Below are positions 1-13,154 of a stretch of 64,000 nucleotides of DNA, piece after piece. The number at the start of each line of letters is the position of its first letter. Position 1 is the first letter of the stretch. The DNA is from Archilochus colubris. Taxonomy: Eukaryota; Chordata; Aves; Apodiformes; Trochilidae. The stretch spans positions 105,043,054-105,107,053 of the forward strand of contig CM041083.1 in NCBI GenBank assembly GCA_023079485.1. Direction: 5' to 3'. Position numbers and translations under genes: made by a program. The notes beneath the pieces are model-generated. The model worked only from the letters and a program-made list of their open reading frames with translations, did no database searches and was not told the origin of the DNA.

Positions 1-3000
1 GCATGAATGCTCATTCTTATTCCATGAAGGACTGTACAGAATTTACACAAAGATAAACCAATCTGATCCAAATGTAGATCCTTAGGGGACTGTCTGAAAA
101 ATGCATTCTGTCAGGATGTCTAAAATGTAATAGAATATTTATGGCTCGATGTATTTTATCCACCCACATTTCTCACTGGAATAAGCAGGAAGTTTTACGA
201 GATTTAGAGGACACTTGCATAGCTAAACCTTGACCTTCTGTTCAGCCTTTTCACCAGCTGAAGGAACCAGTAGAAAGCCCATGAATGCTCAAGCATGTGT
301 TACACAACAAAGTACACCATATCCCTGAGATTACAAACACAAAATTCAAAGGCTAAAAGCATACACAGTGATTTGATATTAATCATTCCAATTTGGAACT
401 TCTATTCTGCTATATGCATACACTGGAAGGTTATTCCCTGCAGAAGAATAACCACTACAACAGTCAAACTTAATTTTGTTAAAGTATAAACATAATAAAC
501 CAATGCATCGTTACTTGTTTATGAGAAAATAGAACCTAATCAAGAGTATTGACACAGATAACTGGTGCTTCTAGCTGCTTGTCTCACATGTAAGTATTTT
601 GTGAACAAATTGAGTGGGTGTGAGGATTAAATAGTTAAGCAGCACAGAAAAAGTAAGTGATTATTTTGAAATTCTTTCAACAATTATTAAGAAAAAAGAG
701 TCTTTTTAATCCTTTGTCCTGTATTATATAGAAAGGATACAACAGTACACTGCAATGAACAAGAAACAGATTTGTTCAAAATTTACTTTACTTCTGCCTA
801 TAAGAAAACATGCCATAACAGCATCCAATGGAGACATGAATATGTCTCCTTCCTTCATCTTTCCTGCTCTTTCTTTCCTTCCCTTTGTCATCTTTTCTCA
901 ATACATCTAAATATAAATATATATCCCTTAAACACCAATTTAGGGAAACGAAGCACTGTTTCAATTCTGTAGATATACCAGAGAGTAAATATGAATCCCA
1001 GAGAGAAAGTCTGTGATTGGCCAGTAATGATACTTTATTCACAGGGTATTTCAGCCTCCTAATAAAGATTGATCACCACTAAATGAAGTGCTCCTGGCAG
1101 CCAGATAAAAATGGCTCTTTTCTTCACTTTCCAGATGATGGAAAGATTCTTAAAAATGTTCAAGGATGTGGGTATGTAACCTTGAGAATGACAACTTGCA
1201 CACTAATACGCACCTGTAAGGCACAAAGCAGTAGAGTAGTATTAAAAAAAAAAATCAAGAAAAAGTTATGTGAGCTTAATGAAAACTTTGCACTAAGCAT
1301 AATATACCACATCTGTCCAACCTCTTGACAAGATCTTAACTCCTCTCGAGCCATGGATGCCAGACTGAGACAGCAGATATGCTTTCTATTATGTATGACA
1401 GAAAATAGCTTAAGCTGCAGGAAGAGCTACATTGGGGTTATCAGACACCAGCTGGGCAGCCCTGCAATACACAGAAGCTCAGCTCTGGCTTATCCCAGCA
1501 ACAGCACATGAAGAACCTTGGCACTGAGGATGTTTCAGAAGAACATAATGGGCTCACAAATGCTTCATACCTGCCCACCTCATGAAAGTGGGAACTGGGA
1601 AAAAGCTGGTGTGTGCTGAAGCTGATTTATATTCAGGATGCAGTGACCTTTGCCCAGAGGTCTTTCTGGTAATGCAGACCTTTCTGCTCCAGTGAAAGAC
1701 AAAAGGAACACAGAGAAACATGCTAAAGAAAAATAATATGATGTTTGCCTGGGGTATCCCAAAGGCAAAGAGCAGCTATTGTGCATTAAATTGTCTTCAT
1801 AGATTAAATAAATGCAAATCCTCTCTCCAGGCACAGGGTACTAGAAGTATTGTCATCAGTGAAGGATGTGAAAAAGAGAAAATCAAAATGTGTCCTATTT
1901 TTTTTCCTGTATTAATAGTAGTCAGAAAATGTGGGGGTTTTTTGTATTCTATCAAAGCAAGATGTTTTGAGAAATGTTGAGCACCTGTTTTTTTAACAGC
2001 CCTTGTGATGTGTAGAATCTGTTCGAACTTACTACTATACTTAAATAAAGAAAATTAATCCTGCTCTGTATTCATCTTTCTGTAAGAGAAGCAGAGAGCT
2101 CAGGAGCAGGTAAGGGAGAGTAAAAAAAACACAGTGGAATAAGGGTATTATTTTATCGTAAATCAATTAAACTTTTAAAGTGTCTCTCAGAACCAAAGAC
2201 TCATCCATCTTTTTGCTCAGAGTATTTCTCCCTTCTTTCTAATAAAAAAAAATAATTCACTGAGAGAAAACTACTATAAATGAAATGCCTTGAGGTGCAC
2301 GTCTACAACATGAGCTTCTAAGGTGTAATTTCCAGCATTAAAATCACCTCTTTAAAACTCCTGGGTTATATGCAAAACAGCACTAAATTTTAAAGTTGAA
2401 AAGCTTTGCAGTTCTGGAGGCAAATCTCTTTATCTAGGGCTTCCAAAAGATGTTCAGCTCTACAAGAAGGTTGTTCAGAAACTGGATGAGCTGGAGAAAA
2501 GATAAAGTGTATTTGGTTCACATTTCTGTGAGAATCAGAGAAATATATTTCTGAATGCTTTTTAATTCAGATGACATTAGAATTTCCTCTGTTCCAGTAC
2601 AAACCAACTTATCAAATCCATATTTAACCTGAAAAGTAGAGCAGAATGTGTAGTTTATATGTCGGCCAAACAATTTCAACAGGAAGACCGGTTTATTTGT
2701 TATATCAAACATGCCCAACTTGTGTTTTGAGAGCCATATCATATATTTCCCTTCTCCTTCCACAGACTGTGTTGTGCCTATGACAGTATATTCACAAGTC
2801 TTCCACATAAGTAAAGGCAGGATAAATCTTTTACTTTGAAAGATGTTGTTGTTTTAGCTTGTCTGAATTTGAACAAAAGGTTTATTCTTTCCTCTCTTCA
2901 CCTCACAGTTACAGCTGCGATTAAATATGAAATAAATATTCTCTAGTCTAATTTTCAAGGGAGAAAAAGGCTGCAATACCACCTGGAGCAATGTGGCTGA

Positions 3001-3244
3001 TTTAAGCACAACCAAAGACAAAAATGTCAGTGTTAACAAGAACATGGCTTTAGAGTACAGAGTTTTCTTTTCACATGTAGACCCAAAGAAAACTAGTGCG
3101 TTAGTATCAGAAAAACCAGAGCTCCGGGAAAACAGCTTGAGTACACAAGGAAGAAGAAAGCTGTGGTGGAGCTCCCTTGAGGGAAAAAAACCTGTCTTTT
3201 CCATTCTGATTTCCTTCCATTTATCAATAGCCTCATTGATATGT
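1..3244. other. Unannotated AT-rich noncoding stretch
   Basis: No coding exon, RNA gene or recognisable repeat was found here. Open frames on both strands are under about 135 codons, have low-complexity composition and resemble no family I know. The longest (2854-3255, minus) has no domain-like pattern and overlaps an equally uninformative plus-strand frame. The sequence could be intronic or intergenic. Ancient, eroded repeats cannot be excluded by eye. Confidence 0.6.
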
Positions 3245-3249
3245 GTAGC

Positions 3250-3685
3250 TGTCATCGTTTGAACAGGAGGAACTAAAGAAGGAGGGCTTTTGGACTCTGA
3301 GAGGGGCAGAACACAAAGGGAGGGATCTATTCCCTCCCTTTTCCTGCCGTACTCTATAAAAGATCAGGAGGTCCGCATCTCCTCCCTCTTTTCTTTCCAC
3401 TTCCTGCTGGATGTGCTCCTGTTCATTGCTGCCAGCTCACCATGTGCTGTCTATCTGGTTGTGTGTGTATATATATTTGTATGTATTTATATTTTTTGTT
3501 ACCTTGTCCTTTATATTATTGCCTTTCCCTTGTGTTAGTAAAATCTGTATCAAATTGTTCTCAGTTTCCAACTTGGAGTCTTCGGTCTTTATTCCCCTTT
3601 TATCTTCCCTTTGTGTGTGTTGGGGGGAATAGAGAGGAATTCTGTCATTAGGTTTGTGGTCCGCCCAAACTGTTAAGCTGTGACA
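3250..3685 (+). mobile_element. Short solo LTR of an endogenous retrovirus (family E)
   Basis: The element opens with TGTCA and closes with TGACA, a perfect 5-bp terminal inverted repeat of the kind retroviral integrases use. GTAGC (3245-3249) and GCAGC (3686-3690) flank it, a 5-bp target duplication with one mismatch. A TATA box, CTATAAAAGA, sits near 3354-3363, preceded by an A/G-rich then pyrimidine-rich stretch. No AATAAA is obvious; AGTAAA near 3537 is a possible weak signal. The length of about 436 bp suits a small avian LTR. No gag, pol or env sequence adjoins it, so it is a solo LTR. A 5-bp duplication is typical of the ERVL-like class, but the family was not identified. Confidence 0.62.
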
Positions 3686-3690
3686 GCAGC

Positions 3691-6071
3691 ATACAAACTT
3701 TTCAAAGCGTAAAACAATGAGGAAAGACAATATTGAATGCATGACTAGAGCTGTATGGCTCATCAGAAGATTCCTATTGAAAGTAAATGTGAGCAGAAGA
3801 AATAGAGTGCAAATAGATGTCTCTATTGCAAGTAAAAAGAGGAGATGAAGACAAAGATAACAAAGATTTAGCATCTGTGCCACCGAAGTCCATAGTTAGA
3901 GATGAATGTTCCAACTGAAAAAGTATGTGTACAAATTACACACATCAGGAAAGTACCAAAAGCTAAGTGAGATATTTGAGATTCCCAAGAGCCCTGAAAA
4001 TTGCTTTCTAATAATATTTTATAAAAAATATATAAATGTAATTTTTAGGGAATTGTTCTGTTTTGCTTTTTTAATGCTAATGACCAAATGGGAAACAAAA
4101 TAGTAAGTTAATAAATCTTTAAATCTTTTTTGTCAGCAGAAATTACATTACTGTGGAATAGCACACCTAGAAATTCTTATTATATTCATTATGCACAGAC
4201 ACTGGCAAAGACTTCATTACAGGAAACAGGATTTATGTCCTTGTTTCACTTGTGAACTGCAGGAAAACTCTTGGGTGCTTCAGCTTTCCCATCTGCAAAG
4301 AGAAGTGTTTAAATCGTTTTATGTGGTGGCTGACCTAGTGATGAATACAATACATTAAGACAAAGTGTTATTATAAAAGCACAAAAAATATATGTAAGTT
4401 ATTTAAATACATTTGGCACCAGATAACTTGCAGTTCATGATGCACACACATTAAGCTTATTTTTATAGCCACAGTAGTGGAATTACATGGTAGGGAAAAA
4501 ATTTCATAAAATACCTAAAATACAATGAAGCAGTTACATAACGCAAAATTTATATGAAATACTATTTTGGTCAATAGTAAGTTTGTTATTGAAACTATTT
4601 AGAAATATGTTTATTCTCATTTAAAATTATTGTAAAATACAGGGCTAAGTAGAAGAACATATCACATATGTAAGAAAGAAATATATTACATAGGATTTGA
4701 CAATGATAGTTTCATAACTTATGATAATGATAATTTCACAATGATAATTTCTCTTCCTAACACTCTTCTGTGAATTTCAGGCAAACAGTAATTTTTAATA
4801 AAATCTGATGGAACAGAAACTTAGTAAAATCTTTTGTCGTTCTTTTTTCATTATTATTATGATTTGCTTTTCTCAAGAGCTCATGCTTCAGTTATTAAAC
4901 TTTTCATAGAAGAAAAAAATCAGGAAAAAACTGTGCTGCTAGCTTTTTTTATGGATTTAAAGTAGATTTCAATAGACATTTCTGATGGAAAAGTTGAAAA
5001 TATGATCTGTTGCCAAGAAAGCACTGTAAAATCATCTGAGAGCAGCTCAGAGAGAAGATAATTTAGTATATTAGCAGGAAATCTACACCCATCCAACTTT
5101 TACAGTCTGAATCAATCAGTCACAGGGAAGTATATGAGCATCTCACTGAAATGACAGCAGTGTCACACAACCTCAAATTTAATTACCTCAATTCAAAACT
5201 CCTTTGGTCCAACTGATAATTGACTTCCTCTAATGATGGCAGAGTGGATAAATGTGGTTTTTTTCATTATAGTTTGTAGCTTTTTGTTTGGCAACTTGAA
5301 TGGAGGAATTTTTTAGTAACACACACTTATAAGCTTTTAAAATGCCAGTTTTGATAGACCCTGAAGTATACTTTCATGTTGAAAGGCACATTTGAAAGGT
5401 TGTTATTTTTATATAGAAAAATATTTTATGTCCCAACTGACCTGCTATTGCTTATAAATGTCTTTTAAATATCAAATTATTACCTCTTATCAGTAATACA
5501 GTATCACTTTGAAATGTGAGAAGAGAACACGATTGACTGAAGCTTGCGTTATTCTGAGTCCTATTGCTAACTATGTAAACAGGACATAATTTTTTATTGT
5601 TAAACTGGCTTTGAAAACTTTTGCACTTGGAAATTTAATCGTCTTTTTATGAAACGCAGCTATCTAGACAGTCGCATTCCTATTTAACAGATATTTGTGT
5701 GTATGCAGCTCATTGCTATCCACTATTAACACACCATTCTCAAGCTCTTCCCTTTTTCAGATAACTTTTTAAAGGAAGCTATGAAGAATCATCCATTTTT
5801 AATACACACTGACAATAAAAACCCAAAAGTAAACAACATGGTGTGAATATATGTCAGCTGTCTCGTAGAATGAACCATCCATTAAAGTTTTTCAGTGGTT
5901 GTTTCCAAAAGTTTGGTTTCTTCTTTAAAATCTTGGGACATTTTTTGAATGCTGTGAAAAATTACAGGCACAACAGAAAAGAACAAATCAAAGTCAATTG
6001 GCTCTAAAGAGAGGCCCTTGGTAGCACTCTGATTTCATGACATGATTCAGAGCATCCACTGAGAGAAAAAT
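3691..6071. other. Unannotated AT-rich noncoding stretch
   Basis: Strongly AT-rich with no recognisable gene or intact repeat. A minor near-repeat of ATGATAATTTC-like units lies at about 4700-4750. Nothing else stands out. Confidence 0.6.
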
Positions 6072-6524
6072 TCCTGGAGAAGGTCCAGAGAAGAGCCAGA
6101 AGGATGATCAGAGGACTGGAATACCTGCCGTATGAGGAGAGGCTGAGAAAACTGTGTCTGTTTATCCTTGAGAAGAGAAGGCTTAGGAGAGACCTTATTA
6201 TAATGTTCCAGTACTTCAAAGGCAGCTACAAAGAGGAGAGAGACTCCCTACTTTCAAGGAGTCCCATGGACAAGACAAGGGGCAATGGGAACAAGTTACT
6301 CTTTGTGAGAGTCTGTTTGAATACAAGAGGAAAATTTTTCACAATGAGGGCAGTCAGACAATGGAATGATCTTCCAGGAGAAGTGGTGGATTCCCCCACT
6401 TTGGAAAGGTTTAAGTCTCAGCTCGATGAAGTGCTGAGACATCTCACATAAGCAATAATGTTAGAAGGTGTGCATCAGATGATTCTTGAGGTCCATTCCA
6501 ACCTGACATTCTATGATTCTATGA
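6072..6524 (+). mobile_element. CR1 LINE, 5'-truncated 3' end
   Basis: About 450 bp matching the 3' part of avian CR1 retrotransposons: the end of ORF2 plus the short 3' untranslated region. The frame at 6104-6451 contains the CR1 pattern Y-E-E-R-L-R-K-L-C-L-F near 6130-6160, then R-G-K-F-F-T-M-R-A-V-R-Q-W-N-D-L-P near 6330-6380, which are conserved near the ORF2 C-terminus. The element ends with a ...CCATTCCAACCTGACATTCTATGATTCTATGA tail, spread over 6493-6524. Truncation at the 5' end is normal for CR1. No endonuclease or reverse-transcriptase core remains, so it is inactive. Confidence 0.9.
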
Positions 6525-7030
6525 CACATCTGTTTGTCTCTGTGTGTGCATGTATACAATATATTTAGGAAACTTTCTTTAATCTTTAACTAAATTTCTG
6601 TGCTTGATTATAACAAATTCTTGATTCTTCCCTTACTCTTTTTCCCTGATACCTGTGTAAACCACGTCAACTTAATTCCAACCTTAACCTGTTCCTTCCA
6701 CATAGTACTAGAGTGAACCTTGCCATCGAATTCTCTTAAGTCACACTTTCACAAATTCACACTACAATCACTTTTCATATACCTGTGACAGTGATTCCTT
6801 AAGTGACCTTTCTCTCCTCTGAGACAAATTGGTGTAGTTGGCAGGATGCTTAAATAAATTTCTGCAACTCTCTTTTGAGTGAGGTGCATTACACTCATTC
6901 ATGACAGATTCCCTCTATCATACACTTGAAATTTAATAGGAGATGCTCTCCAAGTGACAAGGTTTCCTTCAGATGTTTTGAGGTAACATCTGTTTCTGAT
7001 TTACCTTTTGGAAATACAGTTTGTTTGTAT
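6525..7030. other. Unannotated spacer between CR1 and LTR
   Basis: AT-rich single-copy-looking sequence. No gene, repeat or regulatory site was recognised. Confidence 0.5.
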
Positions 7031-7777
7031 TGTACATTACATTACAATAGAAAAATTGCCTCTTGAATCAGCAAAATCCTGGCTCTGTGGTTTCTATTTA
7101 CACTGTTTAAAATGTATCGAACTTATTTCCATCAGCAAAATCTCGTCAACAGACCTCCCTCCTTTGCCAAGACAAAAAGAAAAAATGCTAATGACTCCTG
7201 ATAAGCTGCCAGGCAGCTAATGCAAATTGGTAGCAAATACAAGAATTCCAGGAAACCTGAATAAGAAGGGAAGACCTGCATTTACCAATTTGCAACCCCT
7301 GGCAATAATTGATGAGAAGGAGGACCTTTTTTCTATAAAATTTCAGAGGAAGAAGGCAAAAATCAGAAGCGAACAGTTGTGAACGGGAGCGAAGGGAAGC
7401 CACAACGGGAAGCAGCACCAATGAGTGGCAGAGAGCACCCCCAGCAATGACTTCAAAGGGACAGAAATCCCAGCGGTGAGGAGGAGATTTTCTTCGAAGG
7501 ATGAAAAGAACGCTAATTGCTCTCTTTCTTTTCTTAATAGCCCTTTCCCTGGGGTGATTAATTTGTTTAAAAACCTGTTTTCCCTGCGTTTCTCTCCCAC
7601 TATTAACTCATTCCTAAGACTCCTTTCAATGTGGTGCCATTTCCCCTGAAATAAACCCCTGTAATGCGTTCAAACCATAAAGCTGGTTATTTTTGCAATT
7701 TGTAGGACATGTATGCGCAGTGGCTAATATTTCCTCAGAAACAAAATATAAAATATTAATAGTTACAGACCGCGACA
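7031..7777 (+). mobile_element. Solo LTR, family B, copy 1
   Basis: About 747 bp that aligns end to end with the inverted copy at 46913-47605. It begins TGTACATTAC and ends ACCGCGACA, so it has TG...CA ends. TATAAAA lies at 7334-7340 and a polyadenylation signal AATAAA at 7650-7655, giving a normal U3-R-U5 order on the plus strand. Strongly shared blocks include the purine-rich part around 7140-7330 and the stretch 7530-7700. No target duplication was found. No retroviral coding sequence adjoins, so it is a solo LTR. Boundaries come from comparing the two copies, so the 5' edge may be a few bases off. Confidence 0.78.
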
Positions 7778-9934
7778 GCACATACTGAATAGAAACTTAC
7801 AGTTCATGCTAAATCCCTTGAAGCTGACACATGAATATGAGCTAGTTGGGAGCTTATATTCCCCTCAGCTGTACCTCTGAGAATGTGTGACTAGGGCCAC
7901 CAAGAACTGCTTAAGGCCAGAGATTTCAGTAAGAAAGGTAGACTTGTCCATCTCTTTCTTTATGTTTCCCCAGGAATGATGACACACCCCCCCCCCCACT
8001 GCATGGTCTGCAGCTCCACCTTCCATTAGATGTATTTGTGAAACTATCCTCCTAAATCTACCTCTGAATATTACAGGGATGGGGAGAATATGAGATGAGG
8101 CTATGAGGTGCATTTGATAACCAGTTAGAAAAGAGAAAAGGTGAAAAGATGGAAGCAATGAGGAACCAGGAGATGTGAGGAGAAATGCACAAGTGTCTGG
8201 TTATGAGGTATCCAAGGAGAAGATAGAAAACGGTGAAGTCAGGAGAGTGACCCCAGGGCAACAACTCTAGTGGCGAGAGAAAAAATCGTGGACAAGAAGG
8301 AAAATGGTTGAGTTGAATTTTTGTCCCCAGTACAAGCTCACTCCACAGACAGGAACAGAATTTGGAATGTTGCGTTCTTGTGTGCTATTTTCCCACAGTT
8401 TTATCCTTTCATGGACAAGCAGAGAGAATTATAGCATTTACCAACTACTGCATTAGCACAGGTGACAGAAATTTGTTTGGTGGATCAAAAAAAACCTCCA
8501 CAGTGGTGATGATTCACATGGCTGTCAGCCCAGCTAATTTTATTAAAAAAACCAAACCAAAACAAAAAACCAAACAAAAACAAAACAAAACCAACACAAA
8601 AATTATAAAACCAGAAACCAAAACTGAGGAAATTTTTGCACATGCATGCATTCACCCATAAACATTTTATTGACATTATATTCTTACAGGTAAAACTAAA
8701 TTAAAACCACATGGGAAGAGGCAGAATCATGTCTATATTTGTAAAATTAATTCTCAGTTGAGCCCCTTTTTTAGATAAAATAAAACCATATATTTAGGGG
8801 ACTGAGTCCAAGGGTAAAAAAACCGTGATCATGCAGAACAGATCAGGTTTAAAGGTGAAACAGGATCTAAGAATGACTGCACAGTGAAGAAAGGTCTTGT
8901 TGCTGGTCTCCTTTTTGATTCATGTCAGGAAGCAGTAAGCACGTACTGAGGTCCACTGGTGATGATCACTCTAATTGAATGTTCCTTATTTAATGAGTTT
9001 CTGACTTCAGACATCTGTGGCCTAAGTTGCAGAGTTCTGTATGCTCATGGCCACATGTGAAGCCAATGTGAAACGTGCAGAAATATGTGAATGCTATGCA
9101 ATATTAGAGACAGACAAGATACATCCCAAATGCTTCAAGCTAAACAACGTTAAAGTATTAGTTCTTTAGACAATAACCTCTGTGCCTATCAGTCTCCATC
9201 TGTTTTGAAAAGATAAAAATAAAGCCTTTTATCATAGCGCTGTCAGAACACAGACACTACTGTTTATGAACCACTCATCTGTGAATATGATAAGCCCCAA
9301 AGAAAAATCCATGAGGAAAATCAGTTTGGCCTCTGTGGAGGTAGAGGATGTTTAGCCAAATGCTACATAACAGTGCTCATTAGGGCAGCATTGTGCATTC
9401 TGTATAAACCCTGTGCTAAATACCAGGTGGGAAACAACAAAACAAAAATGGGATTAGTATGCTTAAGCAGAACAGGCATGATTGAACTCTGCTTTGATAC
9501 TAGTATTGCCTAAGTAATAAGTGATTTAATTTACAATATATTGTTATTCTAACTTGTATTTATTAACTATATGCAGTCTGTCTAACAGTAATACCATACA
9601 TCAAAAATGTGCCTTATTTTTGAGGGTTAGTTTTAATAGCAGACAACTGTTTCAGGGAACTTATTTTCCATTCTTTTATGTCTCTGCAACAAATGTTACT
9701 ATCTTGTGGTTCTGCCATGCATGAATCCTTTGCACATTTTTGTAGTAAATAAGTGTCTCAGAGTCAGAGAACCAGAGAGACTGCTCATCTTTGAGTTCAC
9801 CTAAATTATTTTAGATTATAATTCTATTTTACTTAAAATTTTTAATCGGTATCGCTTACTCCAGGTATTTGCATTTTCTTATTGTTTAAATAGTTTCATT
9901 TATTTTCTTGAATAATAGAAGCCAAACTGTTTGT
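7778..9934. other. Unannotated stretch with A/C-rich low complexity
   Basis: No gene was recognised. It holds a C-run near 7988-8000 and an A/C-rich tract of AAAC/AACC units at about 8544-8624. That tract creates a spurious lysine- and threonine-rich open frame. The rest is unremarkable AT-rich sequence. Confidence 0.6.
8544..8624. repeat. A/C-rich low-complexity tract
   Basis: Imperfect AAAC, AACC and AAAAC units over about 80 bp. Similar tracts occur at 37511-37577 and 45890-45973, and the complementary T/G-rich form at 45329-45420. They look like simple-sequence decay products, not a gene. Confidence 0.8.
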
Positions 9935-9939
9935 TCTTA
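9935..9939. repeat. Target-site duplication TCTTA, left
   Basis: TCTTA directly precedes the TGTCACGG end of the LTR and recurs directly after its other end at 10752-10756. A perfect 5-bp duplication marks this as one integration event and supports an ERVL-like class. Confidence 0.85.
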
Positions 9940-10751
9940 TGTCACGGTTTAACACTGGCCCGGCAATTAAACCGAGTAACAGACGCTCTCTATTAATCTC
10001 TCTCTCCTCCTTGATAAAGAAAGGAGAGAGAATAAGGGAGAGAGACTTATGGGTTGGAAAATAAACTACACAACTTTAACGAAACAGTAATGATAAATAG
10101 GAAAACATTACTAAATATATACAAATATACAGGAAAATTGATACCACATTCCTCCCACCTTTTCCCCCAGTAACTCTCACGTCACCATCGAGGCTGCAGG
10201 GCAGCCCTGGGAAAGTCCAGGCTGGACTCCTGGAGTCAGCAGCAGTTGGGAACTGGAGGCAGGAACACACAGATTCAGGCTAGCACGGATCAGGACCACA
10301 GGCAGAGGAATGGACAGAATCCTCCTAGGATGCCGGGATGAAGGAAGGGAAGCAGGAAAGGCAGGAAGGACAACCATCTGGAAGCTGGAAGTGAAATCTG
10401 GGTTGGCCCTCGTGATCCCTCAAATTTATACTGAGTATGATGTATATGGGATGGAATACTCTGTTTGGTCAATTCTGGCATCTATCTTGTCCGTTCCTCC
10501 CCACAGGAGGGCTGCAGGTGGGACCTCTTTATTCCTTCTGGAGGGTAAAATGTTCCTCAGAGCTGAGCAGTGTCCTTGGCTCTGCACACCAGTCTCTAGC
10601 AGTAACTATAAACATCAAGTGTTATCAGTCCTAGAAGCAGACACTGTCTGAGAAACTTGCTGTTAATTTCAGCAAGTGCAACTACTTACAAGAGACCTAG
10701 CTAAAAGCAAAAGTACAAGACAGAAAATCACCTTTATCCTGGCCCAGGACA
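9940..10751 (-). mobile_element. Solo LTR, family A, copy 1
   Basis: An 812-bp LTR on the minus strand. On the plus strand it reads TGTCACGGTTTAAC... to ...GGCCCAGGACA, so in its own sense it runs TGTCCTGG... to ...CCGTGACA. A reverse-complement TATA box (ATTTATA) lies at 10424-10430. The polyadenylation signal position is degraded to GTTAAA, whereas copies 2 and 3 have ATTAAA. TCTTA at 9935-9939 and 10752-10756 is a perfect 5-bp target duplication. Relative to copy 2 it lacks about 6 bp close to its own start. Purine-rich runs in the middle encode the spurious frames seen here. No gag or pol is present. It is one of three copies in the window and very similar to copy 2. Confidence 0.92.
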
Positions 10752-10756
10752 TCTTA
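10752..10756. repeat. Target-site duplication TCTTA, right
   Basis: Exact repeat of 9935-9939, directly after the end of LTR A copy 1. Confidence 0.85.
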
Positions 10757-13154
10757 CTATCTAAAAGAAAAGAAATATTTCATAAGAGTGGTAAAACCGC
10801 AAAGATCATTCAAGTTGAACAGTTGCATACTTGTTTCAAAGAACATTCATCTGATCAGGTTCCAAATATTTTTCATCAAATCTATGTGACATTTCATGAA
10901 TGAGTCACGTGTAAAGAAACAAAACAGTACAGATTTTTCCTCTCTAGCAAGGAGATATTTGTCAGACAGTCTTTAATGCCACAGATTGCTGCAATGTTTG
11001 TTCACCTAAAGAAAGCAAAGTCCATTCTCAGGAAGATGAGAAACAGTTTGATAAGCAAACCACATCTCCATAAGAAGGCTGGAATTCTACAAAATTTTTC
11101 TTCCATTTCTCGTAACTCCATTAATCTTTCTGGATTTATGAAGCTCACTGGACAACTATATGAAATATATCCACTCTTTCATATCACTAGGATTTTTGTT
11201 ATCAAAAGTCCTTTCTGAATAGGATTAAATGGTCATCTTTTAATTGCTACAGATCAGTTCAGAACAAAATCATACAGACAGGGATACTCAGCATTCATGC
11301 CAATGTACTGTTTTTAATGTCACACTCTCTTAAAGTATATGCAGTTTCCTTTTCAGATGCACATGTTATTATGTCTTGACTATTCCACAAAGAATGACCA
11401 AAATAGTTTTGGTCTAAAAGTTGGTTTTGGTTCCTTTTTTCCTACTTTTTGGTCTCTATATTATCAAATATGATTTGGCAAAAAAAGGGTTAACAGCAAC
11501 ATTCAGCAGTTGCAATGACAAGAATCAAGCACTTTGGTGTGATCAAGGTTTTAGGTCTCCTACAGATGGTGTGCTACAAAAAAACAAACTCAGAAGCACT
11601 GACAGACAGCAAATATTTGGGAACATTAAGTTGGAGAGACACAATATATGTTCATCAAAACGCATCTGTAAATCATGCATATAATCAAACAATCTGAGCC
11701 CTGCTATCTAGTGCTCTTATCAAAGAAATGCTTCCTGTGAGTCTGCAGTATGTAATTCCACAATATCTTTTCTAGTTAAATGAAACAACTAACATTTTAA
11801 ACAGAGTACTTACATTGTACTTTAAATCTTATAATAGTTATCCAGTGCTTTTTCTGATTTATTGTGGGAAGTGATTATCTGCTAAGTATATGTATAGATG
11901 CATTTTCTTTGCAAATGAGATATCTTAAATCTTTGTGTTTCAGTGCTTTAATTGCATGGTTTGAGACACACCGTTGATGATAACAGTGGGGACATAAATG
12001 AAGAAGGGAGAGGTGCAACCAGTAGCTCAGCAATGCCTTGGCTAGGCCTGGAGCTCAGATGTCCAATTGGTGTGAATAGTGTGCTGCTTGCACACTACAT
12101 GGCAGTACTCTCCCAAGGTGAGATAAAGAAGAGACAGGTGCCCCCACTCTCATGCCATTCAGTGTGGGGCACACTTCACCTTGGGCAAAGCCATGTCATG
12201 ATGGGTGCTTAGCTCTCCTCCTTGGTGCAGACCAAGGGTGCCTACACTCCCAGATACAATGACATCTTAGAACGAAAAACTTGGAGCACCATGCGCTGGC
12301 CACATAAATCAATATGAAAGCATAGCACAGTAATTGCACAGTAGCACATTAGGGTTATTACATGTAAAGAGGGGGAGATTCCCTTCTTCCCTGACAGCCT
12401 GAAATTCCCAGCAATGGTGAATTACCTGGTTGGTCCAAAACCAAGTATATATTCCTGCTAAAAGGAGGAGAGAATAATAGATGGACCCACCAGTAAACCC
12501 ATAATTGATAGTTTCTGACACTAATCAGTTAAAGTTCTGCTACTACAAAGCCTGTGATTAATTTGAAATATAACTATCTAGCACAGGAAGAGTTGATCTC
12601 TTTAGAAGTTTCATTCTAAAATCAGTTAGTATCAAATGTAGAAAAGGTCAACATGAACAAACCAGGAGCTATAAAGCAATAAAATCCAATCCTGCTAAGT
12701 GAAGAATTTTAATAGAAAAAAGTAATCTATATACATGTTTCACAAGAAAGTATGGCCTATACTTTAAAACAATGAAGCATGGAAGGTCAATTTTAAAGCA
12801 GCGGAGGCACCAAACAACACAGCTGCTAAACAAAATTCAATTTTAATCAAGTGATAAAGACCAAGGCTTCCCAGTTGCAACTTACTGTATTAATGTTTTT
12901 GCCACTAAAACCTTGAAATAAATTAAAAGAGATAGTTTATGTTTAGGAAAACATTTAAAGGCAAAGAAGACTCCTGCCATTTTTTTATTTATTGTAAATA
13001 TATTAGGAGCTAATTCAATGGGCCAAAATTTCCAACAGAACTATAATAATGTGCATTATTACAACAAAATAACCACAGAATATAGAGTGAGAATTGAAGA
13101 AGGTGAAATAAATCTACATCTTCTATTCAATTTCCCTGCTAATAAACAAAGCAT
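10757..13154. other. Unannotated stretch with a GC-richer patch
   Basis: Mostly AT-rich. The part at about 11950-12300 is visibly richer in G and C and carries an open frame at 11952-12212 with no family resemblance. It may be the remnant of an old repeat, which I could not name. A/T-rich sequence follows up to the next CR1. Confidence 0.5.

Noticed and set aside
2854..3255. 133-codon minus-strand open frame
   Set aside because: No recognisable motif; it is overlapped by an equally open plus-strand frame and lies in AT-rich sequence without splice or promoter context.
3437..3883. 148-codon minus-strand open frame
   Set aside because: It runs antisense through the small LTR and its flank; the composition follows simple TA-rich and pyrimidine runs.
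10310..10651. 113-codon frame, with near-identical frames at 38031-38279 and 26325-26624
   Set aside because: Recurrence reflects the three copies of LTR family A, not a conserved protein; the frames run on both strands and differ by indels.
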